Source: Apostichopus japonicus (lineage: Eukaryota; Echinodermata; Holothuroidea; Aspidochirotida; Stichopodidae). From it: 64,000 nucleotides of DNA. The DNA is taken from the NCBI RefSeq assembly GCF_037975245.1, contig NC_092562.1:18498554-18562553 (forward strand). The letters run 5' to 3'. Position 1 is the first letter of the stretch, and each line of letters begins with the position of its first letter. Positions 48,801 through 61,540 of this stretch are shown here, one piece after another. The notes under the pieces were generated by a model. That model did no database searches. It saw only the letters and a program-made list of their open reading frames with translations, and was not told the origin of the DNA. The position numbers and the translations under genes are program-made.

Positions 48801-49125
48801 GAAGTCCTAAATGAAGTCATAAATGGAGATTTCTTATGTAAATAAAGTAATAAATGACGATTTTATTATATTTCTATATATATTACATGTAATCATACAT
48901 AGGTCATAAAATCATCGATTATAGACTGAATCCGGGATTGAAGGATTTAAATAAACCATCGTATAGAAAGGTTTCTCAAAGTCAAATGCTTAAAAGGATG
49001 AGTTCTGGATGTGGATCTCTCACAATTATTTCATTGCGCTCTTTGAAAAACAAACTTGAATTATTTTGGCCAAACTTGAAACTTCTCATCGATAGACTCA
49101 AGACATGCAAAAAGCAGACTTTACC

Positions 49126-52118
49126 ATGGATCATGAACCTCGACTTGAATACAAGGTATGTAGTTTTTTATGAAGCCATATGTCCGACTGATGGAGAGAA
49201 GAAATGATATAATGTTTTGCTTCCTTGCGTGCAGTGCAATCGCCGGCGAGTCGTACGGTCGAACAGCTGACCGATACTGCAGATTCGAAGCCTAGCCGGA
49301 CCGAGTTGACGTATAGTTAATCATCATGTAAGATAGTCCGTAAAGATTCTAATCAAATTCCAAAGAGCAGATTTGTCATTATATCTAAATGTCGTTGCAT
49401 TTCGAAGACGTTTGCTGCTGCACTGATCTTTTAGCATGTCAAATAAATATACCCTTCCTGCAGCTGCATAAAAACCCAGTGAAGACAATTTTGTAACGAC
49501 TATATATACTTTCATGTCATGCTTCGAAGCAATTGTACTGACAGTGTGAACATCATGTTTGTGTCACATTAAGGTTAGTAACACTTCATATTGTCAGTAT
49601 ACGTTGTGTATTGAAGCACGATAAGAGAAGACAAAATAGCTTGGTATTAGCTTTGAAAAATTGTCCTTTTTAATTACTGGCTGTCCATATAAATATGTGT
49701 AGCTGTGTTAACTTGCTTGGACATTTCAGTGTTGCCATACAATTGTATATGACCGTATGAAATGCATACATTTACTTTAATAAATTAATAAATGATAAGT
49801 TATGAGGTGACATCACACAATAAAATATGTACATGTAAACTGAATGACTTGGTCTCTATAAGACATTAGTCAAAGGACGGGAAATGTCCATATTTAAATT
49901 ATTCTGCTGCAAGTTTCAAGCTATCATCTTTTGGTTCCCGATTTACCGACTATTCCTAAATGTTACCCCCATCCCCTCTCTATCTCTCGGTGTGCGTGTG
50001 TGTGCTGGTGCGTGAATTTTGTGTTTGTTGAGATTAAGGGGGGGGGGGAATTAAATAGTGAGAAAATTAAACAATGGATATTTTGCAGGAAAAAAAATCC
50101 CTTAGAATTTAACCAATTCTTTTCGCGATTTTCAGAGGATTGAGATGACCATAAAGGGGATTCGGGTGGTGACTGGGAGTCGGGTCAAAGCCGGAAGAGA
50201 TGAACCCTAACGTGAGCTGCAAGAATTAATCGAAATCTTGGCAGTCTGTAACCATTCGATTTTCATGCAAAGGAACGTTTTCATTGTATCCCTTAGGGTA
50301 AGGATAGGACCACGCTGTACGTGGTGGCCATAACAGTCATTGTTGTGACTATCCTGGTGGGATTCTTTGGTGTATTTTATTTGCTGCTATCAGGACCAGA
50401 ACCAACGGTTATTAACAACTTGTCAAATGAGGTCGAATCCGAATCCCCAGATGCCATTTCACGGGTAAGTATACCATGATCACAGTGTGAATGAGGGTCC
50501 TAGTGGGGGGTCTGGCAGTTGGAGAGGGCTGGAAGAAGAAGGGCATGTGATCGACGATTCAGTGCACCCTTACACGGTGTCGTCCGAACGTACAGTGGCG
50601 TGCATAGAATTTCAATGGTGCACGGGGAAAAGGGGCAAAAATAAATTTCTTCCAACTGATTTAGGTGGATTTTTATTAAGGGACCAGAGGCGAATCAATG
50701 ATTTTATCAAGGTGGGTGTGCTTCGTTCAAGCCACTCACAGGTAGAGGGTGTGGGGTCCACCCCACCCTCCGTCAGACAGCTTGTAAGTCTAATGGTGCA
50801 TTCTTTGCCACATCTGACTTTTCATTGTCACTATCTCTCGCATCTATCAACTTACTTGTACGAAAGTTTATTAAAAATAAATTGCAAAAATACCATATTA
50901 AGTCATTCGCTATCCCATTATGAAATAGAGAAAAAAGTCAAGTTGTAGAGTGGAAATTCAGTGATATTTTCCTTTATTTCAGAGTGTATCGTTTGACATG
51001 GGTGATGGTGTGGAACACTGGGAGAAAACGACAGCCGATGGTGATATGCTTACCATCCAGAGTCTTGATGAGAATTTTATTGCAATCTTTGACCATGGAA
51101 GGGTAACCAAGCAAGCTTTTGGGTTTATGAAGTGGTAGATTATTAGAGGGGAGGGGGAGGGGGGTAGGGTATGTAGTCATAACAATTTTCGAGCTATTTA
51201 TGATTCAGAAGTTATATGTAAGTAAATGCTTTGATCGAAGTAAAAGATGGTTTGTTAAATGATTCCTACCCCCCCCCCCACCCACCCCCGAGTGACCATG
51301 GAGTTTCCTTTACAATTAGAGGGAAGGAGAGAAGGGACTCTCTCGGGTAGCGATGACCATACCCCACTGTCGTAATCAAATTTCAATGAGTAAGCATAAA
51401 TGTCCTCTTTTCTCCGCCTGGCCACTTTGTTTCCGGTTGTGAAACGTTAAATGAACAACATTAATCCGAATTTCTAAGATATTTCCTGTTATTTGTTTTT
51501 TCTGCAGGAAATAACTATGTGTAAGAACCTGACGTCTTCTAGATGTTACTTTAGTCATTTGGACGAAATTCCTGACATGGGTATGAATGACATGGATAAC
51601 GTCCATCCATTCTACTTTAGAGAAATAGAGCCGGGAACAGATTCGGTAAGTAAGATAGAATGATCACAATTGTGGTTTTGTTATAGGGTAACAATGAAAC
51701 ATGTTAGAAATTATTGTTTATTGTCATCTAATTACCGGCCACACAGCAGCTGTCATAATGGTGATTTTATTGGGTGGAATAAGATATGACAAAGATCAAG
51801 GCTGGAAATCATAATATACATCTAGAGATAAAATTAAGCACATTGATATAAACACTGATCTATGTTCCCTTGTCTTGCTTTATGTAGATGTCTGATGTTG
51901 ATCCATCAGTCGAAGTCTTTAACTTTGAGCAATCAGATCCGATCCCGACGGATTACATGAAGTTGACTAACAGCCTCGCAGTTTCAAGTCTCTGCAGCGG
52001 TGGTGAGTCGTATTGGCTGACACCACAAAATGGTGGACTTGTTCGACGAGATGTGACTATTGAAATAGACGTAACTGTCGTAGGTGTTCATGTTCACATC
52101 AAAATTCAATGGGATTAG
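49126..52118 (+). CDS. BRICHOS-type single-pass membrane protein, paralogue 1 (5 exons)
   Basis: Exons: 49126-49155, 50297-50464, 50983-51102, 51508-51645, 51888-52118. All introns are GT-AG in phase 0, giving 228 aa. The start lies in an ideal context (TTACCATGG). A short cytoplasmic tail (MDHEPRLEYKGKDRTT) leads into one membrane helix (about 17-41) with no cleavable signal, so type II topology is likely. An extracellular stem (PTVINNLSNE) follows, then a BRICHOS-like domain: VSFDMGDGVEHW, IQSLDENFIAIFDHGR, MCKNLTSSRCYFSHLDEIPDM, and PIPTDYMKLTNSLAVSSLC. Cys119 and Cys188 match the cysteine pair of the minus-strand paralogue; Cys111 is extra. The BRICHOS call rests on layout and motif spacing, without a profile search. 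Such proteins act as chaperone-like proprotein domains in chondromodulin, gastrokine and ITM2 families; the role here is unknown. Exon 1 is inferred from splice phase and paralogy. Confidence 0.85.
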
Positions 52119-54943
52119 GAAACCATGTTTGCTCTCGTCTGTTTCGTAGTCCATGCATATCACCAGATGAAGAATGTCGTCACATTTTACAACGTTAATT
52201 TACGGATAATAATCACACAGCTCTTGTGGAAGCCGTGCAGCCTACATACACTTGTCATGATTCGTAATATACCAAGGCTGTACTTTCTATGCCTAATTTA
52301 GTCTTAGCTTAGTCTATCAAGTTCTAATCTTGTCACCAAGATTTAATTGTAGTTATTCCAACACGTATGTTTAATATTTTCTAGAAACTTCATTCTGATG
52401 TAATATTTTGATTTTTCTTTTCACTTTCACATATAGTTATACATTTTAGATTCTTAAAACTTAGCGAAAATGTATAAACGGCCTTATTGCTTTTGCTGCA
52501 AAAGGCGGTGGGATGTATTCACACTGAAAGGTCATAACGCCAACGGTTCCAAAAAAAAAAAAAAAAAAAAGACAATGTAAGGTACAGCGGGACACTTCTT
52601 GGCTTGGTGTGAGTTGGCAATTAGAACATTTCATCTTGCGTTCTGTCTTACTCCTTGATGAAAAGAGCAAGAAGCTTGTATACTCTTAACAACATATAAT
52701 AGTTCAATTCCCAATATCTTTCCTTGCCTTTTCCATAGTAAATAGATGACGTCATTGTGTTTGCTCTTTCATCGTTGTGATGTCCTTGAGGAGGCCTTGT
52801 GTTCTTCCTAATATAAAACAATATATCTAGTGTAGCAATGATAAATCTATTCAAATGTTTTGAACAAATATTTTAACTTCTGCCATTCATTTTTCATTGT
52901 TATTATTTTACTACGTAATGTATTCGAGCAGTCCCGACAAGTAATCATTGACATGTAGAAAAAATATGATTTTGACCTATACTGGAGGAATAACATAATC
53001 TAAGCAAACATTTGGAATTTTAGATTCAATTCCTGCGTACCGATTACAAGATACCAACGTTTGAAGTTGACACGTTTTCAACCCAATGTATAAACTTGAA
53101 GCACACAGGCATAATGTCATATATAAGCACAGTGATATATTACCTACATGTTTTCCTTTGACATTTACATCCCAATTCCCTACTTAGAAAACCGGAATGT
53201 ATATCAATGCACACTACACTTATTGATATATTATTTCCTTTAAATCCCCTGAAAGTTTGGATAAAGTTATCTTATCCATGAGGTCAACACAATAAAGTGA
53301 AAAAAATAAAGAAAAACAGAAATTTTGCTGCCAGTGTACAATTACTGTACAGTATGACATCACACCTGTTTGCTTCAAGTTCACTTGTTGTATAATCTGT
53401 GACAATTTTAATTATCAATATCTCGATAAAGCTATGTATAGGAATTTTTGCTTGAAAATGTTACCAGGATCATACTTAGAAAAGAACATTTTCATCTTTC
53501 ATTAGTCAATAACCAAATTCCCTGTGGGCAATCCTTTTAAAGTTTAGGCCGATACCGCGGTAATGTAACTATCATATATTGTCATGTTACGATATATGTT
53601 ACCGTTCTAGTAACATGACTTAAATTAACAGGTTAACACAGTTGTAATACCTGGTGTACTACAATTTTGTTATATTGTATATGTTACAGTTTAAGAGTAA
53701 CGTGTGGTATTGTAAACGTCATTTTGTACTTGTTGAAAGTTGCATTATGCTCAAAATATGTTCCTTCTGCGTCAGTCAAAGATCAAATTTCCTTTGGACA
53801 ATCCCTTTAAATACTTCACATGTATTTCGAACGTGTTATAGAAGAACACGTATACTCAAATGGCTCAATCATGATCATAAAAAAAACATGTAATCAGACT
53901 CCAAACGATGAGAGGCAGGACTACTTGTTTCGTAAATGCTGCAATTTACGTTATGTCGTTACTTAGTGTCACTTTGACCAAACCAAGAATACACGCCTTC
54001 AATTCGATACCCTAGTGATCTACTAGCTAATCGGTATGTGTAGTGCTACAGGTCCTTCCTTTGTCAGAAAAGTCACCCAAGGAAGAACCCGCGCACGTTA
54101 GTCAAACAACCAAACTACTGATCCTTTCTCAACTTCACCAGTTCTCCTGACATCGAGACTGAGACTGTGTGATCATAGTCACGATTCCCTTAGAAACCAT
54201 CAGATACTACACATAGGCCTAATCTTATAGCCAAAAGTTCGAGTAGCGATTACATTGTTGTATATAACATCCATCCATGGTATATAAACTCTTGTGACGC
54301 AATCAATCTACTTGCATTTGTATTCTATGCATGCTTTAAATGTCTCTTTTTATGTATCTTTGGTATCTGTTTGGTATGTGCCGTTTTAAATGGTAAGAAA
54401 ATAAGGCAGTGAAAGGAAAGGCGTAGGTTGAAAACAGACCCACAATACGGATTGAATGAAGTAAACGGAGTGTAAACCCTCAGTTGGACACAACTCATTT
54501 ACGCGTGAAAATGGAAAATAAAATAAAAACAAGAAAACAATATGGCTGATCCGTCCTAGGTATATACGTCAGTTTACTCCAGGTTTGTGTTCTATCATCT
54601 TCATTTTATCTTTGCAAAGCTTTGAATTATGTCTATTGGGTGAATTTGATGAAACAAATTGTGTTTTTCTTTCTTTTGATGGTCGTGTACGGCCGGTACC
54701 CCACATATAGTCTCATAAATTAAACGTAAAATACATCATTTTCGATACCTATTTTAATTCTTCTGGTGGAAAAGAGAACATCCAGGAAATGTTGATATCA
54801 ACAATTCTCGTATGAAGTCGTTTCAAATCGCCCAAATAAGGACAGGAAAACAATTATAACAAAGTGATTAAGGACCCCTGCATTCCAATTAACGGACTGA
54901 AAATATAAAGGGAACGCTTGCTGAATACATTGCAGTAACTTCA

Positions 54944-55345
54944 GTGAAATTAATTCGTTATTATCCGTTGGTCGTCGGCAATTTAGATTCCTTATTCCCC
55001 TCCAACCCCTTCCTCACCCCCCCCCTTATTGACCGAATGAGTCACGGATTGCGCAAATGGGCCGAGGATAGGGAAAGCAGTGCAGAAAGGGTTCACATCA
55101 CAGCATACCCGGACACAGCAAACCTTTTCCGGTTTTCACAAATTAATCTGGCTGACAGTTTTCACGATTGGATCTACCAAACTTTTGGTATTATTGATTT
55201 TCAATCGGTATCTTGGTACCGGGGCTACCGGCTACTCACCCCACCCCTCCCCTCACCCCTCCCCCGTCCAACAGCCTCCATTACCTCATTCTTGTTGCAG
55301 TTGTGGGCCTGGGATATAAACCTTCGACTAGTGATAATTTTGTGA
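54944..55345 (+). CDS. Unassigned open frame, 133 codons
   Basis: An open frame in the BRICHOS spacer. Its middle (about residues 31-95; RMSHGLRKWAEDRESS, ANLFRFSQINLADSFHDW, FQSVSWYRGYR) has a balanced amino-acid mix, while the start and end run over C-rich low-complexity DNA. I recognise no family, and no matching exon or promoter was found. It could be chance, a pseudo-exon or part of an unknown gene. Confidence 0.15.
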   Translation: MKLIRYYPLVVGNLDSLFPSNPFLTPPLIDRMSHGLRKWAEDRESSAERVHITAYPDTANLFRFSQINLADSFHDWIYQTFGIIDFQSVSWYRGYRLLTPPLPSPLPRPTASITSFLLQLWAWDINLRLVIIL

Positions 55346-55678
55346 ATTGATGTTTACGTTTTAATTTGGGTGATATAAATGTAGATTGTGAAAAGTATGC
55401 AATCAGTACCATTCGTTGGACTATCATTGTTATGATGAGTCAAATTACCCCCCCCCCCTATACTCCCCCAAACAAAAATAGGAAATATTTCCAAATGTCT
55501 ATGAAATGTGTAACCAAATTTATTCACCAAACTTACATCAAAACATTCATCTTGCACCGGTACATGAGTTAGGTACGCACAAGTATAAAAATAAAACATG
55601 CTAAAAATAAGTGTAATGAAACACCCTCCCCTATGCTTTCTTGTTGACACCACCACCATCATCAAATCGCATGAACAG

Positions 55679-55796
55679 GTATCCAGGGTGGGATATGAGG
55701 CGCCACTACTACTTAGTCAGCTTCAACGACCTCATGACCACACTACCTTTATTTCAAAATCTTGATTGCGGCCCTGATGAAGTGTTAGTATTTAAG
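55679..55796 (+). CDS. Exon-like segment of unknown gene
   Basis: A 118-bp open segment is framed by an acceptor (GAACAG before 55679) and a donor (AAG then GTAGGG at 55797). It translates as YPGWDMRRHYYLVSFNDL followed by MTTLPLFQNLDCGPDEVLVFK in two continuous parts. It is rich in W, Y, H and C, which is unusual for chance AT-rich DNA. I know no family that fits, and no neighbouring exon could be joined with confidence. Confidence 0.3.
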
Positions 55797-55912
55797 GTAG
55801 GGCCTTCTTAATCCTTAATCTAATTTACATAACAAGAAACTACTTTTATTTATCTCGAAGTCTGAATTTTATCAAATTTGGAAGAACAAAGAAATGTATG
55901 TTTGTTTCCAAC

Positions 55913-56171
55913 CTGAACAGTCATACACATCAATACGAACTGACACACATGGGTTTTAAGAAAAGAAATATCAAAAGCAGAACTTTTATTAATTTCAGCA
56001 ACCATTTGTTCCGCAAACATGTCACAAATAGTGCATGGAACGCCGTTATTGTCAAGTAAATGTATCCTGAACAAGTCTGTATCTTGCAGCACGGCTTCAA
56101 CGGTAAACTTATGATCTTTTTTAGTTACGTCATTGGTTTTGGGATATAAAATGTAACTTTCTGTGTCGTCA
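55913..56171 (-). CDS. Exon-like segment of unknown gene, minus strand
   Basis: A minus-strand open stretch follows an AG acceptor at about 56172-56173 and ends at a possible donor (CAG then GTTGGA). The first half has a protein-like composition (YILYPKTNDVTKKDHKF, TVEAVLQDTDLFRIHLLD, NNGVPCTICDMFAEQM); the second half is less convincing and the true donor could be earlier. It lies about 500 bp downstream of the BRICHOS paralogue 2 stop. I recognise no family. Confidence 0.3.
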
Positions 56172-56672
56172 CTACTTTACTGAGTCGAATCACGACACAA
56201 AGGACTTGGCAGCAGTCGGTTACCGATCTGTACTACAGGAGCTTGTTAACGTTAACCTTAGTTTAAAGAAAAGCGCTATTACAAAGGATAAATGCCAATG
56301 TTTAAATCTACCAAGAACACAAATCTGTACTCCAAAGACAGAACAATTGTAGAATATTTCACCATGATTATTTAATATAACATCGAATGGTTCAAGTTGT
56401 CTGAGAGTTATATTTGCTAACTTATTAAATACAATCGAAAGCGCCCTGTGATAATGATAAGAAAGACATATGTAGGAGAATCGAAGAATGATGATAACCG
56501 ACTGTAATATATTATTGAGGAATTTGAAAGTTTACCATAATTCCTTTAATTTTATTTGAGCACGATATTTTCTTTTACATTTAGTTAACCAGGATTGAAA
56601 TCATATTATTGAAACTGAATTTATGACTCAACAAGAGTCCTGCAAATTTGCTTAATGAGTAACAAACGTTCA

Positions 56673-59230
56673 TTAAAAGAATATAATGATTATTTCGCAA
56701 TCGGTTACTATTATCCAAACTGCTCTTGGTGCTATTTCTGGTCTTTCTTGTACTTCTCGTCCAATCGGACTCGCTGCTTGCCGTACATTTCTTGTTGCTT
56801 CGGTGTTCATTGGCTCAATCCAGAAGGAATCAATACATTGATCAGTATTGGTCAATTTCACGTAACCAGCTGGTATCGGCTCAATTTCTGTAGCAAGGAT
56901 CCTTGCATTGGAATGATTCAACAACTAATTTGGAAACAAAAATGTAGGACGTGTCGATTAAGGCTCGTCTGTTAACATGCATGTTTACAAATGAATATAA
57001 CTAAAATTACAACCATCAATATAAAACCACCATATGTTAGCTATCACTGCTATGGAATTTTATCGATTCACAACTTCACATGAAAATTGATTCTGAAAAA
57101 AAAATACTCATTTATAATAAATATTAAATTCTAAACTAAACTTCCAGTCATGGGGAACAAGAAAATTCCTCATTCTAGTTACTTTAAATGTATATGTCGA
57201 GTGGGGTACAAACACATGAAATTTACCAAACTAAGATATATTAAAAAGTGGCAGGTATACTCTTTTAATATTTTACTTGGAATAAAATTTACTAAAAAAG
57301 TGAAAGGTTTCTATCGAAGTTTACCACTCCTCGCATAACACTCTCCTGGTATGTGTGGTACTATACTTTGAAAAAGCTCTGAACATTGTTATTCTATTCA
57401 TTTTATTCACCTTTATATGTTAAAGGATGAAATAATAGGTACTCATATAAAGAAAGTCTCTCATCAGTTCCCATTACCCGCCCCATGGTCCCACCTTCTA
57501 CTAATGGTGAAACTTCCCTAACTTGTTAGATACTGGCGCCGTCTTTTGGAAGAACACGATAGGGGAGGGGGGGGGGGAGAGAGTGCATAAGTACTAAATT
57601 ATGAATCCTTATGTCAGCAAGATTATATAGGCGTATCTAACCATGTTTTCCCCCTTTTCCCCCTCCCATTTCCCCAGCAACGCCGGATAATGTTTATCCG
57701 TATACCTTGTCTGTCGTTAAATTAGTCTCGCGAAAGAAGAACGGGAGAATATTATCCAAATTTTCGACGTTCATGTTTTCGGGAATGCTGTCAAGAGGGG
57801 TGAAGTAGCAACTGTTGGTCGTCAGATTTTTCATCATGACAATATTCTGTATCAGAAAGAATAAACAAAATTAATGAGTGTTTTTTCTGTTTGGAAAGTA
57901 GCGTTTTTACACAAGGTTAAATACGTGAAAGCTTAAAATGTACTGGAGTGTTATTCACAGCCAATTTTGGTTCATAGGCTATCTGAAAGAAAGTGTGTAT
58001 GTTTACAGAGCAATGAAACGAGTCATTTTTTTTCATGCCTATATTTTAATATCACTTGTCGGATGTATCAAAGCTTATTCTAGGTTGCGTACATAAGAAT
58101 CTGGGCAATAAATGAATGTTTCGTCATTAACCATTCATTAACCATTCATGGTAGCGCTATAATTAATTACGTACTACAGGGAAAGAAAAAACACTAAGTT
58201 CATACATTTCTCAAAGAGACTTCCTTCTTCTGGTTAATTGATCGTCTCTGGTAGAAATCGGAACGTAGATTTATAATTTATTTAAGTGAAAACACTATAA
58301 GTACCACAAACAATTTCTTGCTATGAAAGAATATCTTATTATAAGAATATATGAATATTGGAGTCTAGCGATACAATGCCATAGACTTGGATTGGCTGTT
58401 AAAATGCCGTCTAAGCCCTCAAACTGCCAAAGTATATGTAACTTACCTTGTCATAGTCAAATGTAGCGGTATATCCATCATTAACGTTCTGTATGATCAG
58501 GGTATTTCCCTGGACCATCATTTTCTCGTTTCTTGGTACACCATCAAACATTTCAAAAGCAACATCCTGTAAGAGAAATAAACAATATTTTTTGTTTGCT
58601 TTTTGTTATTTTTTAATTTTAAAAGAAAGACCAATGTACAGATAAGAAACTTTCAGTATAAGTTTATCCATCGTATAATTGCTATAAGTTTCCTTAGTAA
58701 AAATAAGATTATTGATAACCCAAGTTTGATTTTTTTGTGACGAGTTAAGTGAAACCCTAGACCCCCTTTTTTGGCGTTGCAGCGCAGTTGGAGATATTTG
58801 GAATAAAATATATCTCGAAATATTTAATTCAAAACTTGCAGTCGAGTACGAACATATATGTGTTTTGGTTATGATTATGAGAACAAAATGAAATGGTAGA
58901 GCCTCACAATTGTTTACGCCAAGTATTACATTTAACTTTGTAGAATAACAAAAGCTTTCCAAATTATGATACTTTCAAGCATAAGCTTTCATTTTTCTTG
59001 AGAGTTGAACTGTATATACCTATTAATGACAAAAAGCACAAAGAAATCAAACTGCTAAGAGATTCCTTGCACTATTGATAACGGAAATTAAGCTTTTGAT
59101 GTCATGAAATAAACTGGTTTTTCTTTTTTTACATAATTTGTTGTGCAGAAGAGATGAATGCAAATAAAATGGGAAAAAACGAAAATGTATTATTATTATT
59201 ATCGTTATCATTGTCGTCGTCGTGGTCATC

Positions 59231-59265
<35 letters not shown>

Positions 59266-59315
59266 CGTCATCGTCATCGTCGTCGTCATCGTCGTCGTCG
59301 TCGTCATCGTCATCG

Positions 59316-59414
<99 letters not shown>

Positions 59415-61540
59415 GCATCATCATTATCATTATTATTATCATTGTTATTGTTATTATTATTTAAAAATATTAATAATATTATTATTGTTATTATTATTAT
59501 TATACTAGACGAGATTCAGAAATGTTTTGACCTAATTGGACACAAAAAAAGTGACAATAGCAGGCCATATATGATTTGGTACTTCACAGAAGAGTAAGGT
59601 TTGGCGCGAACTGTTCGAATTACGTTCTGAATAGTCTGCTCCTCGTGTACATCACTATTCATAAATTTAGGCATTTCCTGTTGATTTTCCTTTAATCTGA
59701 ATGCAAACCTTGCAAGCGAAAACAGGATATGCGCGCATCCCACCACCAAAATCATTGACTCGACTTTTATAACCGCATATAATTTTGGTTACTTACCCTA
59801 ATTATGATGACTTGATCGTCATCTTCCGTTGCTAGGTTGTTGACGACAGTTGGAGTCTGCGCAGAAAACACAAGATAGAAGACACCAAATGATAACACCA
59901 ACAAAGTGACAACGGTAACCGTCACGGCGATCACATAGAGTTTCGTTTTATTCGTCTCCTGCAAATAAACAACAAGAAGAGGAAAATTAAATTCAAGTAA
60001 CCATTTGAAGACGTTTGTTGTAACATTATAATGATGAGAAACATAGCGAAACAAAGATATCTCAACTCATACGAAACAGCTTTCAAACCTATAAGGGAAA
60101 TTGATATTCCACTTTCAAATTACCATTACTAAATGTACTGTTCATAAGTTCCCATGTACGGATGTTACTTCTTGCATCAAAAAAAAAATGAACAGCAAAT
60201 AATAAAGCAATATAAGTGGCTTTAAAAGCACATCAGTGATACATTCGTTTCTATTGTGTTATGTGTTCTGTTTTTCGTTTCGCAATTATTTATTATTAGG
60301 GATTGGCATGGATAGGGTAGGCCCTTGGCATTGTCTGTGTACACACTCTTTATGGACCATTTTATATCCGTTTCTCCTAAATTTGTCCAAAATTCAATGG
60401 ACATGAACTGTATACGGTTTAACGGTTGGGGATGGGGGGGGGGGGAGTAATGATGGGATGGTATGGGATGGGGTATAAGAGGACATCTCCCAATTAACAT
60501 ACTTGACAGATAATGGTTTCAGACATTACACTCTCCTGTTGACTTGTTGTCAAACTAACCGTAATAATACAAAAGAGCGAGTTTAAAAGGAGGACAAACA
60601 AAAAACCATGTGGAAAACTGTTAAACGTGAATTTATTTAAGCAAACAGTGAGTTGCAACTAGCAGTACTGATACATTATATTTCTCTTGACACTAGTGCA
60701 CTTCATGTTAACTTTCGATAAGGATATTAAGTTGCGTTTAATTGTTCATATGTCAATAAAGTTGAGCATGCCAGAACCGTTAAAACTAGTCAATAAGCAT
60801 TCATAACTGGAAATAAAAACTATGATTCGAGAAAAATATTTCAATTTGCATTTTTATTTTTTATGCATAATCTCTAACTAAAAAAAATGAATAGAAGTTT
60901 ATTATTATTGAAGATGAAACACATTTTTCTTGTACTATCCAGAAATTCTCTTTGCTCCAAATAGTATCGCTCTATGACCTTCCTAATCGAGAACTCCTGC
61001 AGTAGAATAATCGATCATAATGGCTGGAGAAGCAAGTTTATATATAATTACGATTACGTCAACGCCTCACAGATTGCACTCAAATGATGTAGAACACTTG
61101 AATGATTTTGTTCCAAACACACTTGCTTTGAACACAATCAACCCGTTACACAAACACTTTAAATACATTGTTCAAGCACAGATGGTGGTTGATTTCATCC
61201 TTCGATGAACTTTTTTTTTCAAGTAGTATTAGCCACTGCTATTGGTACTAGCACTTAAAAATATGTGTATACCATCTCCACCCCGCCCACTCCCCCCTCC
61301 CCCTCCCTTCCAAACTCTTATTCCCATCACCACTCGAAAATGATGTCCTTATGAATTGAGCCGTTCAGCTTGAAGATTTTGTTACAGGAAGAGAACGAGT
61401 GGTATCTGCTCTCAAAATCGTTTTTAATCTACTTTCAATCTAGATAAAAGAATTTAAAATCCTTGTTGGCTTACCTTATATGCAGGAGGTGGGCCCATGG
61501 CCACTGGAAGAGCTCCTTTTACTTGCAGTTCTTGAGCCAT
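56673..61540 (-). CDS. BRICHOS-type single-pass membrane protein, paralogue 2 (5 exons)
   Basis: Coding exons on the minus strand: 61540-61475, 59958-59797, 58566-58447, 57846-57706, 56924-56673. All introns are GT-AG in phase 0, giving 246 aa. The order and phases are the same as in the plus-strand paralogue. The N-terminal cytoplasmic tail MAQELQVKGALPVAMGPPPAYK carries a PPxY-type motif (PPAY), a possible WW-domain ligand. One membrane helix (about 29-53; LYVIAVTVTVVTLLVLSFGV) is followed by the stem PTVVNNLATEDD. The BRICHOS-like part is FEMFDGVPRNEKM, IIQNVNDGYTATFDYDK, MMKNLTTNSCYFTPLDSIPENM and IEPIPAGYVKLTNTDQC. Cys129 and Cys193 align with Cys119 and Cys188 of paralogue 1. The C-terminal tail after Cys193 is unrelated to that of paralogue 1 and ends hydrophobic (EIIIIFF), so a missed final intron is possible. 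Confidence 0.83.
59205..59510. repeat. Long trinucleotide microsatellite, TCG/TCA then ATC then ATT
   Basis: About 300 bp of imperfect TCG, TGG and TCA triplets pass into a pure ATC array (about 59315-59413) and then ATT triplets. It lies in intron 2 of the minus-strand BRICHOS gene. Several of its reading frames are open, giving poly-S, poly-H, poly-I, poly-M/T and poly-V runs that are not genes. Confidence 0.95.

Larger units (their letters stand above)
52119..56672. other. Tail-to-tail spacer between the two BRICHOS genes
   Basis: This 4.5 kb holds the 3' untranslated regions of both genes; a minus-strand AATAAA (TTTATT at 56551-56556) fits paralogue 2. A poly-A tract lies at about 52552-52570. 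Two short similar segments (near 53512-53545 and 53780-53812, sharing CAAATT, GGGCAATCC / GGACAATCC and CTTTTAAA / CTTTAAA) look like a small repeat. Three unassigned coding-like stretches are listed separately. Confidence 0.5.

Noticed and set aside
48938-49207. 89-codon plus frame over BRICHOS exon 1
   Set aside because: It is out of frame with the exon that joins the paralogue's structure (ATG at 49126) and has no family match.
49200-49320. GC-rich patch with a B-box-like TTCGAAGCC
   Set aside because: No matching A box or stem pairing, so neither a tRNA nor a SINE head can be supported.
59047-59597. Open frames encoding poly-S, poly-H, poly-M/T and poly-I runs
   Set aside because: They are translations of a triplet microsatellite; many frames are open at once and none has a domain.
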